A stretch of DNA of 64,000 nt. It comes from Saprospiraceae bacterium (GTDB lineage: Bacteria; Bacteroidota; Bacteroidia; Chitinophagales; Saprospiraceae). The number at the start of each line of letters is the position of its first letter. Position 1 is the stretch's first letter. This document shows positions 33,513 through 41,996 of the stretch, piece after piece. The position numbers and the translations under genes were made by a program. A model generated the notes under the pieces. The model did not search any database, had not been told where the DNA came from, and was given only the letters and a program-made list of their open reading frames with translations. The stretch is taken from the NCBI GenBank assembly GCA_028285545.1, contig JANQPA010000033.1:1-64000 (forward strand). Reading direction: 5' to 3'.

Positions 33513-34940
33513 ATGGTAATTTATATCATCCTATTTGGTTATTTGGGCTTGTCACTCCTCTTATCTCGACTGAATATAAGAAGCAAAATTGAAGATAGTG
33601 CTCAATATTATCTGACCAACCGAAGCCTAAAGGGGATTACTTTATTTTTTACACTGGTTGCTACTAATTTTAGCGCCTTCTTTTTTATTGGTTTTGCCGG
33701 TGAATCATATCGGGTAGGCTATATTTATTATACCATGATGGCCTTTGGGACCTCCTTTGCAGCCATTTCCTTTTACCTTATTGGATCTCCTGCATGGCGA
33801 TTGAGCAAGGATAAAGGCTATATTACTCCTGCTGAAATGCTCGGAGATCAAATGAATAGCACTGCACTAACCAGGCTGACAGCCCTTTTAATGATCATTT
33901 TTATGGTTCCATTTGTGGCTATTCAAATCATTGGAGCTGGGTTAATTGTTTCGGGACTTACGCAAGGTGCTATTCCCTATATTTGGGGCTCCGCCCTATT
34001 AATGGTTTTTATATTGGTTTATATATGGCGCAGTGGAATGTACAGTGTTGCCAGGTTGGATGTAACCAATGGAATTTTGTTAATGACACTCATCATTCTA
34101 GCTTTTGTTTTTGTGAGTCGTTCTCTGGGAGGAATCAGTGAAATTAATGAACAGTTGATGGAGCAAAGTGCTGCCTTATTTTCTCCTCAAGGTTCCAATA
34201 GTACTTACTCTCCAAGTTTGTGGTTGAGTTATATGGTGTTGTGGTTGACCTGTTTGCCCATGTTTCCACAGATATTTTTGCGTTTTTTGATGGCCAAAAA
34301 AGAAAGTAATTTTCGGTATACTTCTTTTTTGTATACAATTGTCCCTCCTCTCTTATTCATTTTTCCGGTTGCTTTAGGAGTTATGGGACATTTGTCTTTT
34401 CCTGATCTTCAGGGAAAAGCCGCTGATCAGATTATTCCCAGGTTATTGACCATGCATTTACCTGGTGGTTTTGGAGCTGTAATCTTAACGGGAGCTTTGG
34501 CCGCCTTTGTAAGCACTACAGATAGCACCTTATTGGCCTTGAGCAGTTTAATTGCCAGAGACTTATACAAACCTATATTTAAACCTCAACTAGATGAAAA
34601 AGGAACTCTGACGGTAGGTAGAATAAGTATACTCATTTTGTGTTTAATTAGCTTGGTAATCGCTTTTTTCCAGCCTGCCTCAATATTTCAGATTGCTGCT
34701 ATGACTTTTTCCGGATTATCTATCTTTTTTCCGGTCTTTTTAGCTGTGCTCAGGTTTAATTACCGAAAACCCATAAGTGCTATTCTAGCTATGATTTTGG
34801 GTGAGGTGGTTTTGATATTATTTGCTACTATTTTTAGTGGAGCTTGTGATACGCTTAACATATTGCCAGTGGTACCTGGAGTTTTAGCTACTATTTTGAT
34901 ATTATGGTTAGGACATTTTTTTGAAAAAAATAAAGACTAG
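33513..34940 (+). CDS. Sodium:solute symporter
   Basis: A 475-residue membrane transporter of the SSS family (LeuT-like fold) with about 13 hydrophobic helices. Typical parts are the unwound first core helix LVATNFSAFFFIGFAGESYRVGYIYY (about 46-71), the Na-site region AAFVSTTDSTLLALSSLIARDLYK (about 330-353) and GYITPAEMLGDQ in the first cytoplasmic loop. It couples sodium entry to uptake of a small solute; substrate cannot be told from sequence. The small membrane gene just upstream is its likely partner. The stop codon overlaps that of the convergent coiled-coil gene within CTAG. Confidence 0.9.
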   Translation: MVIYIILFGYLGLSLLLSRLNIRSKIEDSAQYYLTNRSLKGITLFFTLVATNFSAFFFIGFAGESYRVGYIYYTMMAFGTSFAAISFYLIGSPAWRLSKDKGYITPAEMLGDQMNSTALTRLTALLMIIFMVPFVAIQIIGAGLIVSGLTQGAIPYIWGSALLMVFILVYIWRSGMYSVARLDVTNGILLMTLIILAFVFVSRSLGGISEINEQLMEQSAALFSPQGSNSTYSPSLWLSYMVLWLTCLPMFPQIFLRFLMAKKESNFRYTSFLYTIVPPLLFIFPVALGVMGHLSFPDLQGKAADQIIPRLLTMHLPGGFGAVILTGALAAFVSTTDSTLLALSSLIARDLYKPIFKPQLDEKGTLTVGRISILILCLISLVIAFFQPASIFQIAAMTFSGLSIFFPVFLAVLRFNYRKPISAILAMILGEVVLILFATIFSGACDTLNILPVVPGVLATILILWLGHFFEKNKD

Positions 34941-35902
34941 TTCATTAAAGCATTGGCTTTATCTTCTTTAATTTTTTCATGTAATAGAAGGAGGTAATCC
35001 AACTCGGTTTTTAGTTGTTCATATAATTCTTCCATGTGTTGGACCATTTTTCGAATCTCTTCAAGGGAATTAAGTAAGGAAACTCTTCTAAAATTAGCCT
35101 GATTATAAGGATGATCTAAAAACTCGGGAGGAATGACATGTTTTATTAATTTGGAATGTGCATTGCTTTTGCGGATAAGCGCTTTAATCTGATTATTTGG
35201 CATCCTTTTAAATAACTGTCTCAACTCATTTTTTAATCTTTTACGCTTGTTGTTGAGTTTGCGGTAAGCCAAACTAGCTTCTTGAACGGATTCCCGTAAT
35301 TCTGCACCTTTACTTAGACTGTACAGCAGTTTTCTTTGTTTCATGCTGGTCAAAATCCTATGCAAATCATTAAGATCTCGCATCATGTTAAAACACAAAT
35401 CTATGGCCTCCTGCATGTCTTTAATCATGCGGTGATGATCATCTAATTTTTTATTAAACTCCCGGATTCTGCTCTTCCTGGTTTTATCAAACTTAGCCAG
35501 TTCTTTTTCTCTGTTGTTTAATAATTTTTGTAATTCTGACCTTACTTTAGGTTCATTAGCTTTGAGAGTGAGAAATTTTTCATAAATGACTTTTTCTTCA
35601 AATTCCAATAAATCGATGGCTTTCCTTGCTTCTTTGGTTTGAAGAAAAGCTTCATAATATTCTTCTTTTTCCTTTTCTAACTGTTCATCTAGAGTTCCTC
35701 TAAGCTTGTGAAACAACATGGTCGTTGTCCTTTCTTCCAAAGCTTCTACATCTTTATATTCTTGTTCAAGAATCTTTAGACTTTCAAAAAGGTCACTTTC
35801 AGCTTCGAGAATATCATCCTTTAAAAAACTAAGGTACTCCTCTAGTTTCTGGATTTCTTTTAAAGCTTCAATCTTTTGTTGAATTTGTTCTTCCAATGTC
35901 AT
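34937..35902 (-). CDS. Coiled-coil protein of unknown function
   Basis: A 321-residue soluble protein, almost wholly alpha-helical and highly charged, with long heptad-like stretches (about 1-160 and 200-320: EEQIQQKIEALKEIQKLEEYLSF, LRQLFKRMPNNQIKALIRK). No signal peptide, membrane helix or catalytic motif is visible. It does not match a family I know. It is convergent with the symporter, with stops overlapping, and its start lies about 85 bp past the terminator at 35986. Confidence 0.6.
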   Translation of the reverse strand: MTLEEQIQQKIEALKEIQKLEEYLSFLKDDILEAESDLFESLKILEQEYKDVEALEERTTTMLFHKLRGTLDEQLEKEKEEYYEAFLQTKEARKAIDLLEFEEKVIYEKFLTLKANEPKVRSELQKLLNNREKELAKFDKTRKSRIREFNKKLDDHHRMIKDMQEAIDLCFNMMRDLNDLHRILTSMKQRKLLYSLSKGAELRESVQEASLAYRKLNNKRKRLKNELRQLFKRMPNNQIKALIRKSNAHSKLIKHVIPPEFLDHPYNQANFRRVSLLNSLEEIRKMVQHMEELYEQLKTELDYLLLLHEKIKEDKANALMN

Positions 35903-36377
35903 TTCACAATATAGTTTATAGGGAATCTCTAAGATAGAAAAATAGAAGAATCTTTAAATCCATGTTTAAGGTGGGCAATAAAAAAGCGACCATCCCGAAG
36001 GGAACGGTCGCTGAATTGGGATTAATTAATTCAAGGTATAATACCTCTCACTAATATTTCTTTATTGATGGGTTCAGTAATTTTTACTTTTATCTATTGT
36101 TTTCTTTACATACTTAACCTGAAAAGGGGAAAAGGTTCAAGTATTGAATCTGTTTTTTGATACCAGGCCAATCTTATAAACCAAAAACTTATCATTTGGT
36201 TTTGGAAATTTTTGTTAACCCAACAAACTGGTTTTTTTAGGAAAATTTGCAATTAGCAACAAAGATCTGAATAGTAGATGAAAGAAAGCGGCAAAAAGTT
36301 GCAAGAAGCAACAGTTTTTTTTATAAAAAACTGCAATTTTTTCAAGATTGGCTGTTGGATGACATATCCAGGGTATT
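35903..36377. other. Gene-free stretch with leftward terminator
   Basis: These 475 bases hold no convincing gene. Read on the minus strand, they are the region after the UbiA stop and end in the strong hairpin at 35986-36014. Small imperfect hairpins (for example AACCAAAA/TTTGGTTT near 36179) are present. A long 3-prime untranslated region or a small RNA would explain the distance. Confidence 0.35.
35981..36014 (-). terminator. Intrinsic terminator on the minus strand
   Basis: On the minus strand AGCGACC..TCCC-TTC-GGGA..GGTCGCT forms a GC-rich stem with one internal bulge and is followed directly by TTTTTTATT. This is a textbook rho-independent terminator. It lies 365 bp beyond the UbiA stop and 80 bp upstream of the coiled-coil gene. 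Confidence 0.75.
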
Positions 36378-36387
36378 TTAATACCCT
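36370..36387. terminator. Short hairpin over the UbiA stop
   Basis: AGGGTATT at 36370-36377 pairs with AATACCCT at 36380-36387; the stop codon (36378-36380) falls in the loop. It is a weak candidate terminator and may instead affect translation end or mRNA decay. Confidence 0.4.
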
Positions 36388-37289
36388 ATTATTATTTGCA
36401 AAAGATAACCTATTCCCAATAGGAAGCTACTAAGTGCCGCTAGTTTTATAGCATTTAGTCTGGCAGGCTTTATGTGGTCCATTTTCTGATATTTTTTAGT
36501 CCACCGAATTGCATTAATGCTTAAGGGAAGGCCTAAAAAAACCATAAGACAGCCTAAGGGTAAAACCTGAAATATTACGCCAGCTAATACAGATAAATAG
36601 GCAATAATGTTTCCAATAATCAGAACATTCAAACCTGCAGATCTTCCAAACCGAACTGGAATGGATTTTTTATTGTGAGCGATGTCATCTTCGTAGTCAA
36701 AAATATTACTGATTAATCCCACATTCATTGTAAAAATTCCTGGTGCAATGGAGAGAAGAATAGGTTCCCAACTTGGTTGGCCACTGATTACATAATAAGT
36801 TCCGAAGATAATCATAGGGCCGAAAGCAAGGAAAATAACAATTTCTCCCAGACCATGATAATTTAAACGGACAGGAGGAGCAGTATAAAAAAACAGTATG
36901 AAAGCTCCACCTAAAGCAAGATAAAGCACTGGCATGCCTACCTCCACTAGTAAATAGACACCGATAAGAGACGCCACCACAGTACATAAAATAGCTGCAA
37001 ATAAAACCTGAGTAATGTTCAGTTGACCCTTGAAAAGGGGGTTATCATGAAATTTGTGATCCTTACTGCCTGCATTTCCTGTACGGTAATCATAAAAGTC
37101 ATCGAAAAGATCTGCAGCTGAATGAGCCAGCAAAACACCTAATAGCACTAATACCAAAAACCAAGCATTAAATTTGTCATTATAAAAGGCCAATACTCCC
37201 CCCAAAAGAACTGGCAATACACTCATAATCAGAAAAGGGCCTCTTACTGCTTTGAACCAAATGATAAACCACTCTTTAATGCTTGTCAT
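36378..37289 (-). CDS. UbiA-family prenyltransferase, MenA-like
   Basis: A 303-residue membrane enzyme with about eight or nine helices. The two Asp-rich motifs are present: LAHSAADLFDDFYDYRTG (about 56-73, a variant of NDxxDxxxD) and GLISNIFDYEDDIAHNKKSIPVRFG (about 190-214). UbiA enzymes move a prenyl chain onto an aromatic acceptor; the length and the FDDFYDYRTG form resemble 1,4-dihydroxy-2-naphthoate prenyltransferase of menaquinone synthesis. A polyprenyl diphosphate synthase is encoded at 59824, though not in the same operon. The first motif has LFDD in place of N-D. Confidence 0.82.
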   Translation of the reverse strand: MTSIKEWFIIWFKAVRGPFLIMSVLPVLLGGVLAFYNDKFNAWFLVLVLLGVLLAHSAADLFDDFYDYRTGNAGSKDHKFHDNPLFKGQLNITQVLFAAILCTVVASLIGVYLLVEVGMPVLYLALGGAFILFFYTAPPVRLNYHGLGEIVIFLAFGPMIIFGTYYVISGQPSWEPILLSIAPGIFTMNVGLISNIFDYEDDIAHNKKSIPVRFGRSAGLNVLIIGNIIAYLSVLAGVIFQVLPLGCLMVFLGLPLSINAIRWTKKYQKMDHIKPARLNAIKLAALSSFLLGIGYLLQIIIGY

Positions 37290-37338
37290 ATCTTAATCTT
37301 TTCTTATTAAAACCCCAATTTTCCATTTTGTTTAAAAA

Positions 37339-37385
37339 CGGACAGAAATTTTATGTATGCGGACAGCCTGTCCGATATCGGACGC
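37339..37385 (+). promoter_or_regulatory. CGGACAG sites, probable enhancer sites
   Basis: CGGACAG occurs at 37339-37345 and again in a perfect palindrome, CGGACAGCCTGTCCG, at 37360-37374; a partial site, CGGACGC, follows at 37379. The cluster lies 55-100 bp upstream of the -24 box of the sigma-54-like promoter, a normal distance for binding of an NtrC-type activator. The gene for such an activator (41997) is in the same cluster. Confidence 0.65.
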
Positions 37386-37437
37386 TTTTTCTTGGGGCGG
37401 TTGTTTGTAAGTGTTTGTATTACAGTGATTTATGAAC

Positions 37438-37452
37438 TGGCACACCTTTTGG
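37438..37452 (+). promoter_or_regulatory. Sigma-54-type promoter of the efflux operon
   Basis: TGGCAC-N5-TTGG at 37438-37452 keeps the -24 GG and TTG at -12, but the -12 element reads TTGG instead of TTGC. The adaptor ATG follows 26 bp later. With the activator sites upstream it forms a coherent sigma-54 control region. Confidence 0.65.
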
Positions 37453-37478
37453 ATAACTAAAGGTAAAAAAAATAACAA

Positions 37479-38723
37479 ATGGATAGACCAATTTCGGAAA
37501 AAGTAGTTAGAGGACGGAGAGTCAAAAGCATATCTATCTTTATTTTAATTGGGGTAGTATTGGTTTCGGCAGCCTTTATCTTGCGAAATAGTCTGAAGGC
37601 AACCATTAAAAAAGACCGACTTAGGCTTTCCGTTGCTGAAGAAGGAGCACTGGAAAGTACCCTTACCGCATCTGGTGAAATAATCCCTGCATTTGAACAG
37701 GTTCTTACCAGCCCTATTCAAGCAAATATTGAAAAAGTATTGGTTAATGTAGGTGATGAGCTACAAGCGGGTCAGCCCGTATTAGAACTGGAAAAATCTG
37801 CCACTCTTTTAGCTTATGATCGAATGAAAGATCAGATGAAGCTAAGAAAAAATAATATCGACAAGCTAAATATTCGACTTAAAAAAAGCCTGAATGATTT
37901 GATTGTCCAGGATTCTATTAAGGCCCTTCGCATACAAAGCCTCAAAAATGACCGCGATACCGAAAATAAATTGATCGAAATGGGAGGGGGTGTCCTGTCT
38001 GATTTGGAAAAAATAAAATTAAACCTCAGAATCGCCGAATTGGAAAAACGGCAATTGGAGAGCAGCATCGAAACGGAAAAAGAAAGTGTGGATGCCAGCC
38101 TCAAAGAAGAGGAAATCCAAATGAGTATTGAATCCCATAATATGAGAGACATGGAGCGAAAATTAAAATTGGCCGATATCCAGGCAAAACGCCGTGGTGT
38201 TCTCACCTGGGTAAATGATAAAATAGGTTCTAGTATTCGGGAAGGAGAAGTGCTGGCACGAATTGCAGATTTAGAAAGTTTTAAAGTGCTGGGTACCTGC
38301 TCAGATATTTATGCGGATCAGCTACGCATCGGCATGCCAGTAATAGTAAATGTCAATGATATCCGATTAAATGGCCTCATCAGCAATATTAGACCAACTA
38401 TAGAAAACAATATTTTAACTTTTGAAGTGCAACTTAATGAGGATAATCATGCCAGTTTGCGCTCTAACATGAAAGCCGAAGTATTTATTGTCACAGCCTC
38501 AAAAACCAAAGCCATTAGAGTTGCTAATGGTCCGGCATTTACTGGCCGGGCAAGACAATATGTCTTTGTTTTAAATGGTGATGTAGCTGAACGAAGAGAA
38601 GTGGAAATAGGACTCACCAATTTCGATTTTGTAGAAATCACTCGTAATATACAGGCAGGCGAGAGGGTCATAATCAGCGATTTAAGCGATTATGACCACC
38701 TGCCTAATTTGAAAGTTAAATAG
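37479..38723 (+). CDS. HlyD/MacA-type periplasmic adaptor
   Basis: A 414-residue membrane-fusion protein. One N-terminal helix (about 18-36) is followed by a lipoyl-like beta-hairpin half (about 60-110: TASGEIIPAFEQVLTSPIQANIEKVLVNVGDELQAGQPVLEL), a long coiled-coil hairpin (about 115-225), the second lipoyl half (about 230-260, RGVLTWVNDKIGSSIREGEVLARI) and a beta-barrel. It would join the inner-membrane MacB-like complex encoded downstream to an outer-membrane channel. It is first in the sigma-54-type operon; the ATPase follows after a 114-bp gap with a hairpin. Confidence 0.88.
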   Translation: MDRPISEKVVRGRRVKSISIFILIGVVLVSAAFILRNSLKATIKKDRLRLSVAEEGALESTLTASGEIIPAFEQVLTSPIQANIEKVLVNVGDELQAGQPVLELEKSATLLAYDRMKDQMKLRKNNIDKLNIRLKKSLNDLIVQDSIKALRIQSLKNDRDTENKLIEMGGGVLSDLEKIKLNLRIAELEKRQLESSIETEKESVDASLKEEEIQMSIESHNMRDMERKLKLADIQAKRRGVLTWVNDKIGSSIREGEVLARIADLESFKVLGTCSDIYADQLRIGMPVIVNVNDIRLNGLISNIRPTIENNILTFEVQLNEDNHASLRSNMKAEVFIVTASKTKAIRVANGPAFTGRARQYVFVLNGDVAERREVEIGLTNFDFVEITRNIQAGERVIISDLSDYDHLPNLKVK

Positions 38724-38727
38724 CATG

Positions 38728-38816
38728 GTGTTATAGTAGTCTGGTGGTCTGGTGATCTGGTGATCTGGTAGGTTACTAAAATACCAAAACTCTAGACTAC
38801 CAGACTACTATAACAC
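38728..38816. repeat. Hairpin of iterated 8-bp word in the operon
   Basis: Arm 38728-38750 matches the complement of 38794-38816 at 22 of 23 bases. The left arm and its loop-side flank are built of 8-bp steps (GATCTGGT and variants). It lies between the adaptor stop (38723) and the ATPase start (38838), so it may dampen expression of the downstream genes or protect the upstream mRNA. Confidence 0.75.
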
Positions 38817-38837
38817 TATACTACTAAAACCAAAGAT

Positions 38838-39503
38838 ATGATCCAACTAGAAAACATTGAAAAAGTTTATCAAACTAAAACCATCGAGACGGTAGCTCTT
38901 AATAATATCAATTTAAAGGTGGCTAAAAGTGAATTTGTCTCTGTGATGGGGCCTTCAGGATGTGGAAAAAGTACCATGCTTAATATCATGGGGCTTTTAG
39001 ATCTACCCACTCAGGGACAGGTTAAAATAGATGGGCAAGGCTTTGAATCCTTTAGTGATAAGGCATTGGCCCAGTTTCGAAACCAAACACTAGGGTTCAT
39101 TTTCCAATCCTATCATTTAATCAATGACTTATCGGTGATTGATAATGTTGAGTTGCCCCTCTTATATCGAAAAGTTACTCGTAAAGAGCGAAAACGTCTG
39201 GCTTCAGAGGCTTTGGAAAAAGTAGGATTAGGTAACCGAATGAGGCATTTCCCCACCCAGCTGTCGGGAGGACAAAAACAAAGAGTAGCCATTGCCAGAG
39301 CCATTGTTGGCCGACCCAAGATCATCCTTGCGGATGAGCCTACCGGTAACCTGGATAGCGTAATGGGGAATGAGGTGATGGACATTCTTCTCAAACTGAA
39401 TGAAGTAGATCATTCTACTATTGTAATGGTGACTCATGATGAGACTATGGCCAGGAAAACGCATCGACTGGTTCGATTATTTGATGGAACTCAAGTGAAT
39501 TAA
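38838..39503 (+). CDS. MacB/LolD-type ABC ATPase
   Basis: A 221-residue ATPase with all motifs in good order: Walker [10 protein letters not shown] (38-46), Q-loop near FIFQSYHL, signature LSGGQKQR (about 142-149), Walker [10 protein letters not shown] (about 162-170) and the switch His in VMVTHD (about 198-203). The size and sequence are those of the MacB/LolD group that drives FtsX-like permeases by mechanotransmission. It is followed 10 bp later by the first permease. Confidence 0.93.
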   Translation: MIQLENIEKVYQTKTIETVALNNINLKVAKSEFVSVMGPSGCGKSTMLNIMGLLDLPTQGQVKIDGQGFESFSDKALAQFRNQTLGFIFQSYHLINDLSVIDNVELPLLYRKVTRKERKRLASEALEKVGLGNRMRHFPTQLSGGQKQRVAIARAIVGRPKIILADEPTGNLDSVMGNEVMDILLKLNEVDHSTIVMVTHDETMARKTHRLVRLFDGTQVN

Positions 39504-39513
39504 ATTAGACATT

Positions 39514-40761
39514 ATGCTTAGAAATTATATAAAAATAGCCTGGAAAGTCTTGGGTCGCAATAAGTTTTTCACTTTTGTCAGTTTGTTTGGCATTAGTTTT
39601 ACTCTGGCAGTACTTATTGTGATTATATCCTTGTTGGATAATATGTTGAGACCATCCTATCCAGAACCCAATCGCGACCGATCGCTATATGCCAACCGGG
39701 TGCGCCTTCAAAATGAAGAAAGAAACTCTTCTACCATTAGTTCTGCTGGTTTTTACTTTTTACAAGAGCATGTGAAAAATCTAAAAACACCTGAAAAAAT
39801 AGGAATTATTTCTAACGGAACAGCTACCAATACCTTTGTTGGAGGGCGAAAACTGAGGTTGGAATTAAAATATACTGATGATGTCATATGGGAAATTTAT
39901 GACCATGAATTTATCGAAGGCAAGGCCTATAACAACTCCAACATAAGTAATAATGAATATGTGGCTATTATAACCGAAGAAACAAGAGATGATTATTTCG
40001 GTGAAGGCCAGCAGGTGGTTGGTAAAACCATAATTACTGACAATACCTCCTACCGGGTAATTGGAGTAATAAAAAATGTTCCTAGTATACCTCCTGGTCC
40101 TGAAGCTGATATTTTTGTGCCCTATAATACCTCTAAATCGGACCTTTCACGAAAACAATATGTTGGTGGGTACATTGGAGTTATTTTGGCACATCACAAG
40201 AGAGATTTTCCAAAAATAAAGGAGGAGTTTCAAGAGATGGTTGATAAAATTGAGATTCCTGCTGATAATAATTTGACAGTATTAACAGCCTGGGTTTTTT
40301 CTCAAAAAGAAATAATCAGCCATCTGGCAACCAGAGAGACCAATGAAAACTCCGTTATCATCTTTTTCTCTCTTCTGATAGGAGGCATGTTATTGTTTAT
40401 GTTATTACCTACTCTGAATTTAGTAAACATAAATGTGAGTAGGATTATGGAACGAGCTTCTGAAATAGGGGTAAGAAAGGCTTTTGGTGCAACTTCAGGG
40501 ACGCTAGCCATCCAATTTATTGTTGAAAATATCATTCTGACTCTAATTGGAGGCTTAATAGGCTTGGGACTTGCATTCGGTATTCTAATATTTATCCAAA
40601 ATGCCGATTTAATATCCTACACGAATTTTTCGATTAATTATAAAGTCTTCTTCATAGCCATTTTGCTATGTGTTGTTTTTGGCTTTTTGTCAGGTGTCTT
40701 GCCAGCAATCAGGATGTCAAGAATGCAGGTAGTGAATGCAATAAAAGGTGAAATAAAATGA
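39514..40761 (+). CDS. FtsX/MacB-type permease 1
   Basis: A 415-residue permease with an N-terminal helix (about 18-42, FFTFVSLFGISFTLAVLIVIISLL), a periplasmic domain (about 45-285) and three C-terminal helices (about 286-310, 340-360, 375-400). The cytoplasmic coupling loop reads ERASEIGVRKAFGATSGTLAIQFIVENIIL. It forms a pair with permease 2 and the ATPase, and its stop overlaps the next start by 4 bp (ATGA). Confidence 0.88.
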   Translation: MLRNYIKIAWKVLGRNKFFTFVSLFGISFTLAVLIVIISLLDNMLRPSYPEPNRDRSLYANRVRLQNEERNSSTISSAGFYFLQEHVKNLKTPEKIGIISNGTATNTFVGGRKLRLELKYTDDVIWEIYDHEFIEGKAYNNSNISNNEYVAIITEETRDDYFGEGQQVVGKTIITDNTSYRVIGVIKNVPSIPPGPEADIFVPYNTSKSDLSRKQYVGGYIGVILAHHKRDFPKIKEEFQEMVDKIEIPADNNLTVLTAWVFSQKEIISHLATRETNENSVIIFFSLLIGGMLLFMLLPTLNLVNINVSRIMERASEIGVRKAFGATSGTLAIQFIVENIILTLIGGLIGLGLAFGILIFIQNADLISYTNFSINYKVFFIAILLCVVFGFLSGVLPAIRMSRMQVVNAIKGEIK

Positions 40762-41927
40762 TCAGGCATCTCTTTTTAATCATATGGAATCAAAAGCGTC
40801 GCAATTTTGGACTTATACTGGAGATATTTTTTTCATTCCTGGTCCTTTTTGCAGTATTAACTTTTATCATCAATAAGTATAATTTTTATAGACAACCCCT
40901 TGGGTTTAATTATGAAAACGTCTGGAGGATTTATCATGATGTTAAAGGCGCTCCCAAGGCTGAAGTTTTTGCAGTGCAAGAACAAATCCGTAATGCACTG
41001 AGAACTTTTCCCGAAATCATAGATTATACCTTCACAAATGGAAATGTGCCCTATGGTAGTTCAAGAAGTATTACCTCATTGAAAAAGAAGGATGAATCTT
41101 ATGATGCAGACATTTTTACTGTAGATGAAAATTTTGCAAAAACATTAAATATCGAGTTGGATGAAGGTCGTTGGTTCAATGAAGCGGACAGGTTCGCAGA
41201 TTATAATCCAATTATTATCAACGGAACTTTAAAAAAAGAGGTATTTGGAGATGAGGAAAAAATAGTAGGGCAGTTTATGGAAAGTTATAATGATGAACAG
41301 AGAAAAATTATTGGAGTTGTAGATCAATTTAAATATCAGGGAGAGTTTGCAGCTCCTTTTGCAGGCTTCTTTCAAATGACAGATACTACTTTTGCAGTTC
41401 GTACGCTATTATTGCATGTAAGATCAGGAGCCGATGCCGAGTTTGAATCAAGACTTAACAAGAGACTAAATCAAATTGCATCCAACTGGTCTTTTGAAGT
41501 GAGTTATTTCGATGAAATGAGGAAAAGCACCCTGCGGGAAACCAAAATTCCCATGTTGATCTTCCTGATAATTGGCACCTTTTTAGTTTTTAATGTAGCT
41601 CTTGGCTTATTTGGAGTCCTTTGGTATAACATTAATAAGCGAAAACAAGAAATTGGAATCCGCAGGGCATTGGGTGCCAGTAAAAATGGAATTGGCTGGC
41701 AATTTGTTGGGGAGGTATTGGTGATTGCAACCTTAAGCTTGGCTTTGGGTACTTTTTTTGCTATTCAATTCCCACTCCTAAATGTATTTAATGTGCAGGC
41801 GGGGGTATATATAACCGCAATTTTAGCTGCCATTCTATTGATATACGCTATAGCATTTGTCTGTTCGCTTTATCCCAGTCAGCAGGCTGCAGGTTTACAA
41901 CCAGCTGTTGCACTTCATGCAGAATAG
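40758..41927 (+). CDS. FtsX/MacB-type permease 2
   Basis: A 389-residue permease with the same plan as its neighbour: N-terminal helix (about 16-40), periplasmic domain (about 42-260) and three helices at the C-terminus. The coupling loop is NKRKQEIGIRRALGASKNGIGWQFVGEVL. The pair are too diverged to be recent duplicates. Together they would make a heterodimeric MacB-like mechanotransmission pump, probably exporting a toxic or antimicrobial compound. Confidence 0.87.
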   Translation: MIRHLFLIIWNQKRRNFGLILEIFFSFLVLFAVLTFIINKYNFYRQPLGFNYENVWRIYHDVKGAPKAEVFAVQEQIRNALRTFPEIIDYTFTNGNVPYGSSRSITSLKKKDESYDADIFTVDENFAKTLNIELDEGRWFNEADRFADYNPIIINGTLKKEVFGDEEKIVGQFMESYNDEQRKIIGVVDQFKYQGEFAAPFAGFFQMTDTTFAVRTLLLHVRSGADAEFESRLNKRLNQIASNWSFEVSYFDEMRKSTLRETKIPMLIFLIIGTFLVFNVALGLFGVLWYNINKRKQEIGIRRALGASKNGIGWQFVGEVLVIATLSLALGTFFAIQFPLLNVFNVQAGVYITAILAAILLIYAIAFVCSLYPSQQAAGLQPAVALHAE

Positions 41928-41933
41928 ATTTTT

Positions 41934-41978
41934 GCGGGGAAACTACCATTTTGCAATACAATTTTGTAGTTTCCTCGC
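41934..41978. terminator. Hairpin after the pump genes
   Basis: GCGGGGAAACTAC at 41934-41946 pairs with GTAGTTTCCTCGC at 41966-41978 (13 bp, one G-U pair) over a 19-nt loop. It lies between the permease stop and the response-regulator start and could reduce read-through into the regulatory genes. Confidence 0.55.
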
Positions 41979-41996
41979 TGATTAAATTATGCCTTA

